Origin: Croceibacterium selenioxidans
Lineage (GTDB): Bacteria; Pseudomonadota; Alphaproteobacteria; Sphingomonadales; Sphingomonadaceae
NCBI RefSeq assembly: GCF_018599195.1
Contig: NZ_JAHFVK010000001.1
Span: 1,178,001-1,242,000, forward strand
DNA length: 64,000 nucleotides
Direction of reading: 5' to 3'
This document shows, piece by piece, positions 29,553 to 38,986 of this stretch (position 1 is the stretch's first letter; every line of letters starts with the position of its first letter). Position numbers and translations under genes: made by a program. The notes under the pieces were generated by a model, which ran no database searches, was not told the DNA's origin, and worked only from the letters and a program-made list of their open reading frames with translations.

Positions 29553-29864
29553 TCAGCTAAAGCGTTCGGCGGCGAAGTGGTTGTATAGCGCGCTGAGCTT
29601 GCGAACGGCGGCCGGGTCGCCCGGTGCACCACTGAGCGCTTCCTCGGCAAGGTCCACCAGCTCCGACACATGGAAACTGGTGCCGAGCCCTTTGATCCGC
29701 ATGGCGGCGACTTCCCAGTTCCCGTCGCAACGTGAACGGCCGAGCAAATCGATCTGCTGCCCAAGGCTTTCGAAGAACGCATTTCGCAGCTCCTCACGCA
29801 AGGCAAGGTCGTCGCCGGCGGCGGCCGCCAGGTTCGAGTCAAAATCTCCGGATGCGTAAGCCAT
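29553..29864 (-). CDS. HPt-like four-helix protein without the phospho-acceptor His
   Basis: 103 residues from ATG 29864, with AGGA upstream. Length and pattern match a histidine phosphotransfer domain: the central helix reads WEVAAMRIKGLGTSFHVSEL, where the HPt consensus is A-H-x-L-K-G. The His position holds M55, while K58-G59 are kept. It is either a non-phosphorylated HPt relative acting as a binding module or a diverged small helical protein. It diverges from the TipN-like gene with 68 bases between the starts. Confidence 0.6.
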   Translation of the reverse strand: MAYASGDFDSNLAAAAGDDLALREELRNAFFESLGQQIDLLGRSRCDGNWEVAAMRIKGLGTSFHVSELVDLAEEALSGAPGDPAAVRKLSALYNHFAAERFS

Positions 29865-29887
29865 CTGTCCTACATGGTGGAAGATAG

Positions 29888-29902
29888 TTAAGGCGGGGTT
29901 TA
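29888..29902. promoter_or_regulatory. Candidate CtrA-binding site
   Basis: TTAA-GGCGGGG-TTTA differs by one base from the CtrA consensus TTAA-N7-TTAA. It sits in the 68-base divergent gap between the HPt-like gene and the coiled-coil gene, a suitable place to control both. A single near-match can arise by chance. Confidence 0.35.
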
Positions 29903-29932
29903 TCACTTAGGGCACTGTGGTAGTTTACCAAA

Positions 29933-32515
29933 ATGGCAAGCAGGAAGAACCTCGTGGCGTTCGGCCCGGAAACCCAACTCGAGAACGCGGCGGAAGCGGC
30001 ACAAATCGCGCAGCCCGCGGAGGATCCTCCCGCCGACGATATTGCCGAGGCGTTTGACGAGCAGTGGGTTGAAGATGAACAGCCCCGGCATTTCGACCGC
30101 CTGGGCCGGCTACTCCCTGCCGTTGCCGGCCTTGCCGTCGTGGGCTGGACCGCCTTCTTTGGTTGGGTTCATCGCGAGGCGCTGCTGACCGGCGCGAGCC
30201 CGGCGCAGTGGGCCGACTGGATCGTCGATTGGTCGGTTCCGGTGTTGCTTGTCATCGGGGTTTGGCTCCTGGCCATGCGCAACAGCCGGCGTGAGGCCGT
30301 TCGCTTTGGCCAAGCCGCGCAGGCCTTGTCGCAGGAATCTGCGTTGCTCGAACGCCGCCTCGTCACCGTCAATCGGGAACTCAGCCTGGCGCGTGATTTC
30401 ATCGCCGCCCAGTCGCGGGATCTCGAGTCCCTTGGCCGCGTGGCAAGTGATCGCCTGTCCCAGAATGCCGACCGGCTTCAAACGCTGATCCAGGACAATG
30501 GCGCGCAGGTCGAAGCGATCGGCCGGGTGAGCACTACGGCGTTGGAGAATATGGACCGTCTGCGCGACGATCTGCCGGTCATCTCCAACTCCGCCCGAGA
30601 CGTTGCCAGCCAGATCGGCCATGCCGGTGGGGTAGCGAAGGAACAACTCGACGAGCTGGTCGCCGGCTTCAACCGTCTGAACGAATTCGGTGAGGCGAGC
30701 AGCCGCCAGGTCTCGAACTTGCGCGGGAAGGTGGACGAAGCGCTGCAGGCCTTTACGGCCCAGGCGGCCCAGCTCGACGAGATTGCGACGAACCGCTTCG
30801 CCATCCTGGCCGAGCGCAGCGCAGCCTTCCGCGGCGAGCTGGACAGCCGCGAGGTCGAAGCATTCGCCGCGATCCGCCGTCGTGCCGATACTCTACGCGA
30901 TGAGCTGCAAGCCCGTCGCGACGACTACGACTTGGCGGAAGACGCGACCCTGACCGCCTTGCGCGAACGGATGAACTTGTTGCGAGACGAAGGCGCTCGT
31001 GTCGCGGAATCCTTGCGCAATGGCGAAGCTGAGGCCGCCTCCGCCTGGTCGAACGCCGTGTCCGAACTCGAGCAACGCATGATCGAGGCGATCCAGCGCG
31101 TGCGCGAGGTCGATACCAAGGCGATGGAAAATGCCCAGAGCCGCCTCGCGGCACTCAGCGAGGAGGCCGAGCGGATCGATGCCACGATCGTGGATCGAGT
31201 TCAGGCTTTCCAACAGCATCTCGAACAACGTCACGCCGAAGCATCGGCGCGCGAGGCGGCGGCTCTGGCATCGATGCAGGAACGCCTGGCAGCTTTCGAC
31301 ATGCAGATCTCAGAGCGGCAGGAAGAACACCTTGCCCATGTCGCGGGACTGGCAGAGCGTGGCGACGCGCTGGCAGAGCGCCTCGCGGGTCTGAGTGCCG
31401 AAATGGAGCGGCTCGAACGCCAAGGCCGCTTTACCCAAGATGGCTTGAGCGAGGCCGCCGCCGGATTGGTGGAACGACTGGTCGAAAGCCAGAGCCTGAT
31501 CGCGAGCAGCGGGAAGGAGCTGATCCGCCTGACCGACGACAGTGTTCGCTTGCTCGAATTGATCCGTTCGAGTGCCGAACATAGTGGCGAAAAACTCCCA
31601 CAGTCGCTCGGCGAGGCCGAACGGCGACTGCAGGCGTTCGAGAAGCAGGCTACGGCGCTGACGACACTGATCAACGAAGCCGGTGACAAGGGTGCCGCGC
31701 TGGTGGACCACGTGGCGACTGCCCAGGAACAGGGGTCGGCCACCCTGGTTCAGTTGTCGACCCTCGAATCTCGCCTGTCCGACCTCGCTGGAGCAACCGA
31801 AAGCCTCGCCGACCACGCGCGGGAAGAACTGGTGGCGGCGATCGCTGCGCTGGAGCAAGCGACGGGCGGTGTGATTGCCAACCTGCAAGGTCAGCACTCC
31901 GAGGCCATTCGCGCTCTGGCTGAGCGCATTGGCAGCGAAAGTAGCGCGGCCATCGACGAGGCCCTGCGCGCCCACGCGTCAGAGGCGATCGAAGAGCTGC
32001 AAGCCGCGGCCAGGCAAGCAAGCGAATCCGGTCGGGCCACGACGGTTCAGCTTCGCGATCAGCTCGCGGCCGTCAACGAACTCGCCGGCAATCTCGAGCG
32101 CCGGGTCGCTCATGCCCGTCAGCGTGCCGAAGAGCAGATCGATAACGACTTCGCCCGACGCATGGCGCTGATCACCGAGAGCCTGAATTCGAGCGCAATC
32201 GACATAACCAAGTCGCTCGACACCGATGTCACCGATACGGCCTGGGCGAGCTATCTGCGCGGCGACCGCGGGATCTTTACCCGCCGCGCGGTCCGCCTGC
32301 TCAATACTCAGGAAGTCCGCGCCATCGCGGACATCTATCAGGAAGACGGGGACTTCCGCGAAACGGTCAATCGCTACATCCACGACTTCGAAGCCATGTT
32401 GCGCAACGTGCTCTCTACGCGCGACGGACACGCCATGGCGGTCACCCTGCTGTCATCAGACATGGGCAAGCTCTACGTGGCCTTGGCCCAGGCGATCGAA
32501 CGCTTGAGGACCTGA
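29933..32515 (+). CDS. Two-TM, long coiled-coil protein (TipN-like polarity factor candidate)
   Basis: 860 residues. An acidic N-terminus is followed by two membrane helices (about 60-79 and 99-115) and then some 600 residues of charged heptad-rich coiled coil. The C-terminal 100 residues form a more compact conserved region (YLRGDRGIFTRRAVRLLN to VNRYIHDFEAMLRNVL). Size and layout match Caulobacter TipN, a new-pole marker, but the identity is inferred from architecture and not from a search. Other coiled-coil membrane proteins are possible. The whole product would face the cytosol apart from the short loop between the helices. Confidence 0.7.
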   Translation: MASRKNLVAFGPETQLENAAEAAQIAQPAEDPPADDIAEAFDEQWVEDEQPRHFDRLGRLLPAVAGLAVVGWTAFFGWVHREALLTGASPAQWADWIVDWSVPVLLVIGVWLLAMRNSRREAVRFGQAAQALSQESALLERRLVTVNRELSLARDFIAAQSRDLESLGRVASDRLSQNADRLQTLIQDNGAQVEAIGRVSTTALENMDRLRDDLPVISNSARDVASQIGHAGGVAKEQLDELVAGFNRLNEFGEASSRQVSNLRGKVDEALQAFTAQAAQLDEIATNRFAILAERSAAFRGELDSREVEAFAAIRRRADTLRDELQARRDDYDLAEDATLTALRERMNLLRDEGARVAESLRNGEAEAASAWSNAVSELEQRMIEAIQRVREVDTKAMENAQSRLAALSEEAERIDATIVDRVQAFQQHLEQRHAEASAREAAALASMQERLAAFDMQISERQEEHLAHVAGLAERGDALAERLAGLSAEMERLERQGRFTQDGLSEAAAGLVERLVESQSLIASSGKELIRLTDDSVRLLELIRSSAEHSGEKLPQSLGEAERRLQAFEKQATALTTLINEAGDKGAALVDHVATAQEQGSATLVQLSTLESRLSDLAGATESLADHAREELVAAIAALEQATGGVIANLQGQHSEAIRALAERIGSESSAAIDEALRAHASEAIEELQAAARQASESGRATTVQLRDQLAAVNELAGNLERRVAHARQRAEEQIDNDFARRMALITESLNSSAIDITKSLDTDVTDTAWASYLRGDRGIFTRRAVRLLNTQEVRAIADIYQEDGDFRETVNRYIHDFEAMLRNVLSTRDGHAMAVTLLSSDMGKLYVALAQAIERLRT

Positions 32516-32524
32516 CGGCCGGCT

Positions 32525-32824
32525 TTATTCGGTGGGTCGCTGCTCTTCCGGGTAGCCGACCCAGTCTCCGAAGAAGTCCAGGTCCGTGGGCTCGATCCAG
32601 CCATAGACGTAGTTGGCGACATAGAGACCGCACAAGGCCGCCGCGAGGACGGTCGCCCGCAGCGCCAGCTTGCCGGGGCGGAAGTTGGCCGGCGCGCTGT
32701 CAGCTTGCCCAGGGATTTTTTCGGCCCCGATTTCGTCATGGGTCCTTATCCCGAACGGAAGCAGGAGAAAGGCGCTCATGACCCAAAACAGCGCGTAGAT
32801 TGCGACGACAGACGTCCAGTTCAT
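32525..32824 (-). CDS. DUF1467 small membrane protein
   Basis: 99 residues from ATG 32824; the longer frame upstream only overlaps rnj. Two membrane helices are visible (MNWTSVVAIYALFWVMSAFLLLP-type start, residues 3-23, and about 54-75), with a cytosolic or periplasmic link containing GIRTHDEIG. This matches DUF1467, found in alphaproteobacteria just after rnj. It is the last gene of the long nuo-birA-coaX-rnj run, starting 4 bases after the rnj stop. Function unknown. Confidence 0.85.
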   Translation of the reverse strand: MNWTSVVAIYALFWVMSAFLLLPFGIRTHDEIGAEKIPGQADSAPANFRPGKLALRATVLAAALCGLYVANYVYGWIEPTDLDFFGDWVGYPEEQRPTE

Positions 32825-32828
32825 CGAT

Positions 32829-34478
32829 TCACTCCGACGGCAGCAGGACTTTGGTCTGCGGTTTCTTGCCCGACCAGCGCTGGGCTGCGCGTCTCGCCGC
32901 GAGGCGGGCGGCCTCCGAGATCGCTTCAGGATCGCGGGCGGCGGCACCCTTCAGCCGCTTGAGCGCCTCGGCCACATCGGCCTCAGCTTCGGCGACGAAC
33001 TCTGCGTAGTCCTCATCCAGCGGCAAACCGAGGCCATGGACCTGCGCCCCGCCCTTCCGGTCGAGAGCCACGATGACAAGACCGTCGCGCGCCAGGCGTC
33101 GGCGGGTGGTGATCGCCTCCCCGTCTGCCGGAACGATTATTTCGCCGTCGAGTACGAGCCGGCCCGTGTGCACCGACGCAAGCTTGCCCGGTCTTCCCGG
33201 AGCCAGGCGGACGATGTCCCCGTTCTTCTGAAACACCGTATCAGGAATTCCGCTGGCACTGCCGAGGCGCGCCTGTTCGTGCATGTGACGGATCTCGCCA
33301 TGGACCGGCACCAGAATTTTCGGCTTAAGCCAACCGTATAGCGCCTCCAGCTCGGGACGACCCGGGTGGCCGGAGACATGGATCATGCTCTGGCGATCTG
33401 AAACCATCTGGATGCCCCGTTCGGCAAGCTGGTTCTGGACCTTGCCGATAGCGAGCTCGTTGCCCGGGATCTGCCGGCTCGAGAACAGCACCACGTCCCC
33501 TTCGGTCAGGCTGATCGGGTGGCTGTCATCGGCAATTCGGGCGAGTGCAGCTCTCGGCTCTCCCTGCCCTCCGGTGGCGATGATAAGCACCTTGCCGCGC
33601 GGCAGGTCCATCGCCGCGTCGAAGTCTATGGGTTCCGGCAGGTCGCCCAGATAGCCATTGGCTTGCGAGACTTCGATCATCCGGTCGAGCGATCGCCCGG
33701 CCACGCACAATTGGCGTCCCGTCTCGCGCGCGACCCGTCCTAGCGTCTGCAATCGCGCGACGTTGGAGGCGAACGTCGTGACCAGCACTCGCTTGCCCGC
33801 GTGACGTTGAACCTCTTCCAACAGCCCGCGATAAACTGCGCCTTCGGAACCTGATGGTAATGGATTGAAGACGTTGGTGGAATCGCACACCATTGCCAGG
33901 ATGCCCTCGTCGCCGAGCGCTGTCAGTTCCTCTTCCGTGGCGGGCTGCCCGATCAGGGGTTCCTCATCGAGCTTCCAGTCCCCCGTGTGGAACACGCGCC
34001 CGAACGGCGTCTCGATCAGCAAGGCATTTCCCTCGGCAATCGAGTGGGCGAGCGGGATATACGTGATCTGAAAGGGCCCGAGATTGATCGATCCGTGGTC
34101 TTCCTCGACCACGATTAGCTCCACTTCGTCCGTAATGCCCGCCTCATCGAGCTTGCGGCGCACCAACTCGGCGGTGAACGGCGTTGCGTAAAGCGGAACG
34201 CCGAGATCGGCGGCGAAATAGGGTACCGCCCCGATATGGTCTTCGTGAGCGTGGGTCAGGACGATGCCCAACAGATCCTCGGTCCGTTCCTCGATGAACT
34301 CGGGATCGGCGAAGATCAGCTCGGTCCCCGGATACTCGGCCGCGCCGAAGCTCATGCCGAGGTCGACCATCAGCCACTTACCGCGACAGCCATAAAGATT
34401 GACGTTCATGCCGATCTCGCCCGACCCGCCCAGGGCAAGGAACAGCAGTTCGTCTTCAGGTGCAAAATTCTTCTTCAA
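32829..34478 (-). CDS. rnj: Ribonuclease J
   Basis: Metallo-beta-lactamase / beta-CASP ribonuclease with endonuclease and 5'-3' exonuclease activity in rRNA and mRNA maturation. 549 residues. The metal site is [14 protein letters not shown], with HSIAEGNAL and [12 protein letters not shown] further on; the beta-CASP part has CDSTNVF and [11 protein letters not shown]. The start overlaps the coaX stop (ATGA). Together with RNase E at the right edge, this organism carries both main endonuclease types, as is common in alphaproteobacteria. Confidence 0.95.
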   Translation of the reverse strand: MKKNFAPEDELLFLALGGSGEIGMNVNLYGCRGKWLMVDLGMSFGAAEYPGTELIFADPEFIEERTEDLLGIVLTHAHEDHIGAVPYFAADLGVPLYATPFTAELVRRKLDEAGITDEVELIVVEEDHGSINLGPFQITYIPLAHSIAEGNALLIETPFGRVFHTGDWKLDEEPLIGQPATEEELTALGDEGILAMVCDSTNVFNPLPSGSEGAVYRGLLEEVQRHAGKRVLVTTFASNVARLQTLGRVARETGRQLCVAGRSLDRMIEVSQANGYLGDLPEPIDFDAAMDLPRGKVLIIATGGQGEPRAALARIADDSHPISLTEGDVVLFSSRQIPGNELAIGKVQNQLAERGIQMVSDRQSMIHVSGHPGRPELEALYGWLKPKILVPVHGEIRHMHEQARLGSASGIPDTVFQKNGDIVRLAPGRPGKLASVHTGRLVLDGEIIVPADGEAITTRRRLARDGLVIVALDRKGGAQVHGLGLPLDEDYAEFVAEAEADVAEALKRLKGAAARDPEAISEAARLAARRAAQRWSGKKPQTKVLLPSE

Positions 34479-35254
34479 CGCAATGTGGCCCTTTCGGCGA
34501 GAATGGCCATGCCCTTGAGTGTCAGGTCGGGGTCAACGGCTTCAAAAATCTGAGTGTGCTCATCGAACAGAAGCGCCAGGCCCCCGGTGGCGATCACTTT
34601 GGTGGGACGGCCGATCTCCGCCTTGAGGCGCGCGATCAACCCTTCCATCAGCGCGACGTAACCCCAGAAGACTCCGATCAACATCTGGTCCTCGGTGTTG
34701 CGCCCGATGACGGACTCGCCGCGCGGCGCTTCCATGGCGATCCGGGGCAGCTTGGCGGTGTTGTTCACCAAGGCATCGAGCGAAAGATTGATGCCGGGGG
34801 CGATGATCCCGCCCTTGTAGGTACCATTGAAATCGATGACGTCGAAGGTCGTCGCGGTACCGAAGTCGATCACCAGAAGGTCACCTTGCCAGCCCGCGTG
34901 GGCAGCTATGGCATTGACCGCTCGGTCCGCCCCGAGCGTCCGTGGATCGTCTACATCGATCTGGAAATCCCACGCGGCCCGGCCTTCGCCCGCGATCAGC
35001 GGTTCGAGGCCAAAGTACTTTTCGCCCAAGACCTCCAGGTTGTGCCGCGCCCGAGGCACCACGGTGGACACGATCATCTGCGTGATCGCGCTCCGGTCGA
35101 TCCCTTCGATGGCCATAAGCTGAAGCAGCCACACCGCGTATTCGTCGCCCGTCCGGCGGGGATCCGTCGCGATCCGCCAGCGCGTGCGTATGTCTCGCCC
35201 CTCGAACAAAGCGAAAACTACATTGGTATTACCGACATCGACCGCGAGCAGCAT
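34475..35254 (-). CDS. coaX: Type III pantothenate kinase
   Basis: Phosphorylates pantothenate in the first step of coenzyme A synthesis. 259 residues. The ASKHA-fold motifs are present: [14 protein letters not shown] (phosphate 1), the [12 protein letters not shown] pantothenate-site segment and [14 protein letters not shown] (phosphate 2). It lies 3 bases after birA and overlaps rnj by 4 bases, so birA, coaX and rnj are tightly coupled. Confidence 0.95.
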   Translation of the reverse strand: MLLAVDVGNTNVVFALFEGRDIRTRWRIATDPRRTGDEYAVWLLQLMAIEGIDRSAITQMIVSTVVPRARHNLEVLGEKYFGLEPLIAGEGRAAWDFQIDVDDPRTLGADRAVNAIAAHAGWQGDLLVIDFGTATTFDVIDFNGTYKGGIIAPGINLSLDALVNNTAKLPRIAMEAPRGESVIGRNTEDQMLIGVFWGYVALMEGLIARLKAEIGRPTKVIATGGLALLFDEHTQIFEAVDPDLTLKGMAILAERATLR

Positions 35255-35257
35255 CGC

Positions 35258-36019
35258 TCAGCCTCCCTCGATCGTCACATCACCGGCATGAACCACACGG
35301 ACAGCGCCGTCGGCAAGCCGCAAGCGAAGTGCCCCGTCGGGTTCAAGGCCGGCGAATTCCCCGGTCTCCCGAACACCCTCGGCGTTATGGACGGCCAACG
35401 ACGACCCGAGCGGATGGGCCGCGGCCAGCCAGCGCTTCAACAGCGGTTCGGTTCCATACTGGCGCCAGCGGTCGAGCTCACGGTCGAACGAAGCAGCGAG
35501 ATCGCGGGCAAAGGCATCCCTGTCGGGCGCGGGTCCCCGTTCGGCCAAATGACCCGTCTTGCGATCACCCAGTTGCGGGGAGGCCGTTAGGTTCACGCCG
35601 ATCCCGACCACGGCGACGTTGCCAGACCTCTCGAGTAGAATGCCCGCGATCTTGGCGCCTCCGAGGAGCAAGTCATTGGGCCACTTGAGCTGCAATGCCT
35701 GCGGGGTCGCCAGATGGGTGAGGACCGCTTCGTAGGTTGCCAGAGCGGCCGCGAACGACAGGGTCGGGGCTGGCGGGTCCTGAGGGTAGATGTGAACCGT
35801 GGTCGACCCCATGAAGTTGCCCGGACCATCCAGCCAGCTTCGCCCCTGCCGACCTCTTCCCGCAATCTGCCGTTCCGCTACCAGCCACATGCCTTCCTCG
35901 ACAGGCTCCAGGGCCGCGAGGCGCTGGAGGAGGTCGGCGCTGGTCGAGCCCGTCTGTTCGATGAGCTCGATGCGGATAGGTTTGTCAGGCAAGGAGGAAC
36001 AGCGCCGCGGCGGCGCCAT
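35258..36019 (-). CDS. birA: Biotin--[acetyl-CoA carboxylase] ligase
   Basis: Attaches biotin to the carboxyl carrier protein. The protein is the short form without the DNA-binding N-terminal domain of E. coli BirA. Motifs: TGSTSADLL, GRGRQGRSWLDGPGNFMGS (biotinyl-AMP loop) and LKWPNDLLLGGAKIAGILLE. The start is uncertain. ATG 36019 lies inside nuoN and has no ribosome site, while TTG 35992 would overlap nuoN by only 8 bases and give a 244-residue protein closer to the family start. Confidence 0.9.
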   Translation of the reverse strand: MAPPRRCSSLPDKPIRIELIEQTGSTSADLLQRLAALEPVEEGMWLVAERQIAGRGRQGRSWLDGPGNFMGSTTVHIYPQDPPAPTLSFAAALATYEAVLTHLATPQALQLKWPNDLLLGGAKIAGILLERSGNVAVVGIGVNLTASPQLGDRKTGHLAERGPAPDRDAFARDLAASFDRELDRWRQYGTEPLLKRWLAAAHPLGSSLAVHNAEGVRETGEFAGLEPDGALRLRLADGAVRVVHAGDVTIEGG

Positions 36020-37448
36020 CGGCCAACTTGCCAAGCCAGGCCGTCAAAAGGTAGCCCAGAGGCGATACCACGATCGCGCTGATCGCCAGCAGTGCCCAGT
36101 GGGCCCAGTCGCTCTTGCCACGGATCGTGTCGGCCGGTTCGTCGAAGAACATGATCTTGACGATCTTGATGTAGTAGAACGCACCGATCACCGAGGCCGC
36201 AATGCCGATGGCCGCCAGGGCAACTAGGTTTGCCTGGACTGCGGCCTGGAACACCACGAACTTGCCCCAGAAACCGAACAGCGGCGGAATGCCCGCTAGG
36301 CTGAACATCAACATTGCAAGACACCAGGCGAGCGCTGGACGGGTCCGCGAAAGGCCAGCCAAGTCCGCAATCCCTTCGATCGGCGTACCGTCTTCGGCGC
36401 GCATCATCAGGACCGCGACGAAGCTGCCCACCGTCATGGCGACGTAGATCGCAAGGTAGACGAGCAAGGCGCTGACGCCCTTCGGCGTAGCGCAAGCCAA
36501 GCCGATGAGGATGAAGCCGACATTGTTGATCGAGGAATAGGCGAGCAGGCGCTTGATGTTGGACTGACCAATAGCGCCCAGAGCACCGACCACGATCGAG
36601 GCTAGCGCGGCGAAGATGACCACCTGCCGCCAGGCGTCGGCCTGTGAGCCGAAAGCTTCGATAGCCACACGGGTCGCAAGCGCGACGGCTGCAACCTTCG
36701 GGGCGCTCGCAAAAAAGGCGGTCACTGGCGTCGGGGCGCCCTCGTAGACGTCCGGCGTCCACATGTGGAACGGAACGGCGCTGATCTTGAACGCGAGGCC
36801 CGCGAAGACAAACACCAGGCCGAACAGCGTACCGCCATTAAGGCCATCGCCGACGGCGGCCCGAATGCCTTCGAAGCTGGTCGTGCCGGTGAAGCCGTAT
36901 GTCAGGCTCATGCCGAACAGCAGGATACCGCTGGCAAGCGCACCAAGCACAAAATATTTCAGACCGGCCTCAGACGATCGGCTGTCGTTGCGCAGGAATG
37001 CGGCGAGCACATAGGCCGAGAGCGAGTTCATCTCGAGCCCGATGTAGAGCGTCAGCAAGTCGCCCGCCGAAACCATCAGGCTCATGCCGACGGTCGCGAA
37101 CAGGATGAGTACCGGATACTCGGCTTTCATCTGCCCGGTCCGGCCGAAGAACGCCGGCGCAACGACCAACGCGGCGCCGCTCGCGGCATAGATCATGAGC
37201 TTGGCGAAACCGGCGAAAGCATCCGCCCGGAACTGCCCGAAGAACGCCACGGTATCGGGGCCCGAAGCCCCGGCGCAAACCGTCCGAGCCACGAGGAAGA
37301 AGCACGCGCCCAACGCCACGCAACCGGCAACGCTGATTGCGCTCGATGCCTTGTCACCGGCCCACGCCGCCACCAACAGCAGCACGAGGCCCGTGAGCGA
37401 CAGGATCAGCTCGGGAAGGATCAATCCAAGAGAGGCCACGAAGTCCAT
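35985..37448 (-). CDS. nuoN: NADH-quinone oxidoreductase subunit N
   Basis: Antiporter-like proton-pumping membrane subunit of complex I. 487 residues with about 14 membrane helices and the Mrp-antiporter core segment FKISAVPFHMWTPDVYEGAPTP, plus a conserved Lys in the IGQSNIKRLLAYSSI helix. The start shares one base with the nuoM stop. Last complex I gene of the operon; birA begins inside its 3' end. Confidence 0.96.
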   Translation of the reverse strand: MDFVASLGLILPELILSLTGLVLLLVAAWAGDKASSAISVAGCVALGACFFLVARTVCAGASGPDTVAFFGQFRADAFAGFAKLMIYAASGAALVVAPAFFGRTGQMKAEYPVLILFATVGMSLMVSAGDLLTLYIGLEMNSLSAYVLAAFLRNDSRSSEAGLKYFVLGALASGILLFGMSLTYGFTGTTSFEGIRAAVGDGLNGGTLFGLVFVFAGLAFKISAVPFHMWTPDVYEGAPTPVTAFFASAPKVAAVALATRVAIEAFGSQADAWRQVVIFAALASIVVGALGAIGQSNIKRLLAYSSINNVGFILIGLACATPKGVSALLVYLAIYVAMTVGSFVAVLMMRAEDGTPIEGIADLAGLSRTRPALAWCLAMLMFSLAGIPPLFGFWGKFVVFQAAVQANLVALAAIGIAASVIGAFYYIKIVKIMFFDEPADTIRGKSDWAHWALLAISAIVVSPLGYLLTAWLGKLADGAAAALFLLA

Positions 37449-38986
37449 CAGTGCGCCCCCTCGTGCGCGGCAGGTTCAGCTGCGGCCTTGGCCGGAGCGG
37501 TCTTGTTTATGGTCAGGCGAGCGTCGCCTTCGGGCGCAGCGCGTGCCAGGCGAGCATCGAGTGCCTGGATGTCGGCTCGCATCGGAGCCAGGAAGCTCTC
37601 GGGATAGACGCCCATCCACAGCACCGCTGCGGCGATCGGTCCCAACATCAGCCATTCGCGCCACGACAGGTCCGGCATGGCCGCCGCATCGGCGTTTTTC
37701 TGCTCTCCGAAAGCGATGCGCCTGTAGAGATAGAGCATATAGGCCGCACCGAGGATGATGCCTGTTGTGCAGACGAACGCCACCCAGCTCGACACCTGGT
37801 AGATCCCGGCAAGGCTCAGGAACTCGCCGACGAAGCCGCTGGTGCCCGGCAGGCCGATGCTGGCCATCGTGAACAGCATGAAGAACAGCGCGTACTTCGG
37901 CATGTTGATCGCGAGGCCGCCGTAACGGTCGATCTCGCGAGTGTGCAGACGATCGTAAATAACGCCCACGCAGAGGAACAGCGCGCCCGAGACGAGGCCG
38001 TGGCTCAGCATCACGATCATCGAGCCTTCAAGGCCCTGCACGTTGAAGGAGAACAGGCCCACGGTCACGATAGCCATGTGCGCGACGGACGAATAGGCGA
38101 TGAGCTTCTTCATGTCGTGCTGGACCAGTGCGATCAGGCTGGTGACGACGACGGCGATCATCGACAGCGCGAAGATCACCCACATCAACTGCGAGCTGGC
38201 TTCCGGGAACATCGGCAGGCTGAAACGGATGAAACCGTAGCCGCCCATCTTCAACAGAACGCCTGCCAGGATCACCGACCCGGCGGTCGGCGCCTGCACG
38301 TGGGCGTCGGGCAACCAGGTGTGGACGGGCCACATCGGCATCTTCACCGCGAAGCTGGCAAAGAAAGCCAGCCAGAGCCAGGTCTGCGCCTTCACCGGGA
38401 AGTCGTAGGCCATCAGCGTCGGAATGTCGGTGGTGCCCGCCTCGTTCACCATCCACAGCATCGCGATCAGCATCAGCACCGAGCCGAGCAGCGTGTAGAG
38501 GAAGAACTTGTAGGCCGCGTAAATCCGGTTCTGACCGCCCCAGATGCCGATGATCAGGTACATCGGGATCAGGCCGGCTTCGAAGAAGATATAGAACAGG
38601 TACAGGTCCTGCGCCGCGAACACGCCGATCATCAGCGTTTCCATGAACAGGAAGGCGGCCATGTATTCGCCGACCCGCTTGTCGATCGAAGCGCTCGCCA
38701 GGATGCAGATCGGCATCAAAAAGACGCTCAGAACGATTAGCATCAAGGCAATGCCGTCGATGCCCAGCGCCCAGCTGAAGCCAGCGAAGATCGGCGCCCG
38801 CTCGGTGAACTGCCACTGCGGACCGCCGATATCGAAATTGACCCAGAGCGCGATGCCGAGCGCCAGGTTAATCAGCGTCGCGGCCAGCGCGATCGCACGC
38901 GCAGCCTTGTCGCCAGAGAACAGGCACGCAGCCGCCCCAACCATCGGGACGAGCAACATCAGCGAAAGAATCGGAAGGCCCTCCAT
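37448..38986 (-). CDS. nuoM: NADH-quinone oxidoreductase subunit M
   Basis: Second antiporter-like proton-pumping subunit. 512 residues, about 14 helices, with the conserved SFAVKMPMWPVHTWLPDAHV and the HDMKKLIAYSSVAHM segment. The C-terminal 40 residues are Ala- and Lys-rich and hydrophilic. Overlaps nuoL and nuoN by one base on each side. Confidence 0.96.
   Translation of the reverse strand: MEGLPILSLMLLVPMVGAAACLFSGDKAARAIALAATLINLALGIALWVNFDIGGPQWQFTERAPIFAGFSWALGIDGIALMLIVLSVFLMPICILASASIDKRVGEYMAAFLFMETLMIGVFAAQDLYLFYIFFEAGLIPMYLIIGIWGGQNRIYAAYKFFLYTLLGSVLMLIAMLWMVNEAGTTDIPTLMAYDFPVKAQTWLWLAFFASFAVKMPMWPVHTWLPDAHVQAPTAGSVILAGVLLKMGGYGFIRFSLPMFPEASSQLMWVIFALSMIAVVVTSLIALVQHDMKKLIAYSSVAHMAIVTVGLFSFNVQGLEGSMIVMLSHGLVSGALFLCVGVIYDRLHTREIDRYGGLAINMPKYALFFMLFTMASIGLPGTSGFVGEFLSLAGIYQVSSWVAFVCTTGIILGAAYMLYLYRRIAFGEQKNADAAAMPDLSWREWLMLGPIAAAVLWMGVYPESFLAPMRADIQALDARLARAAPEGDARLTINKTAPAKAAAEPAAHEGAH

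Noticed and set aside
37451-38740. 429-codon plus-strand frame opposite nuoM
   Set aside because: Very high His/Gln/Arg content typical of a reversed membrane-protein frame; shadow of nuoM.
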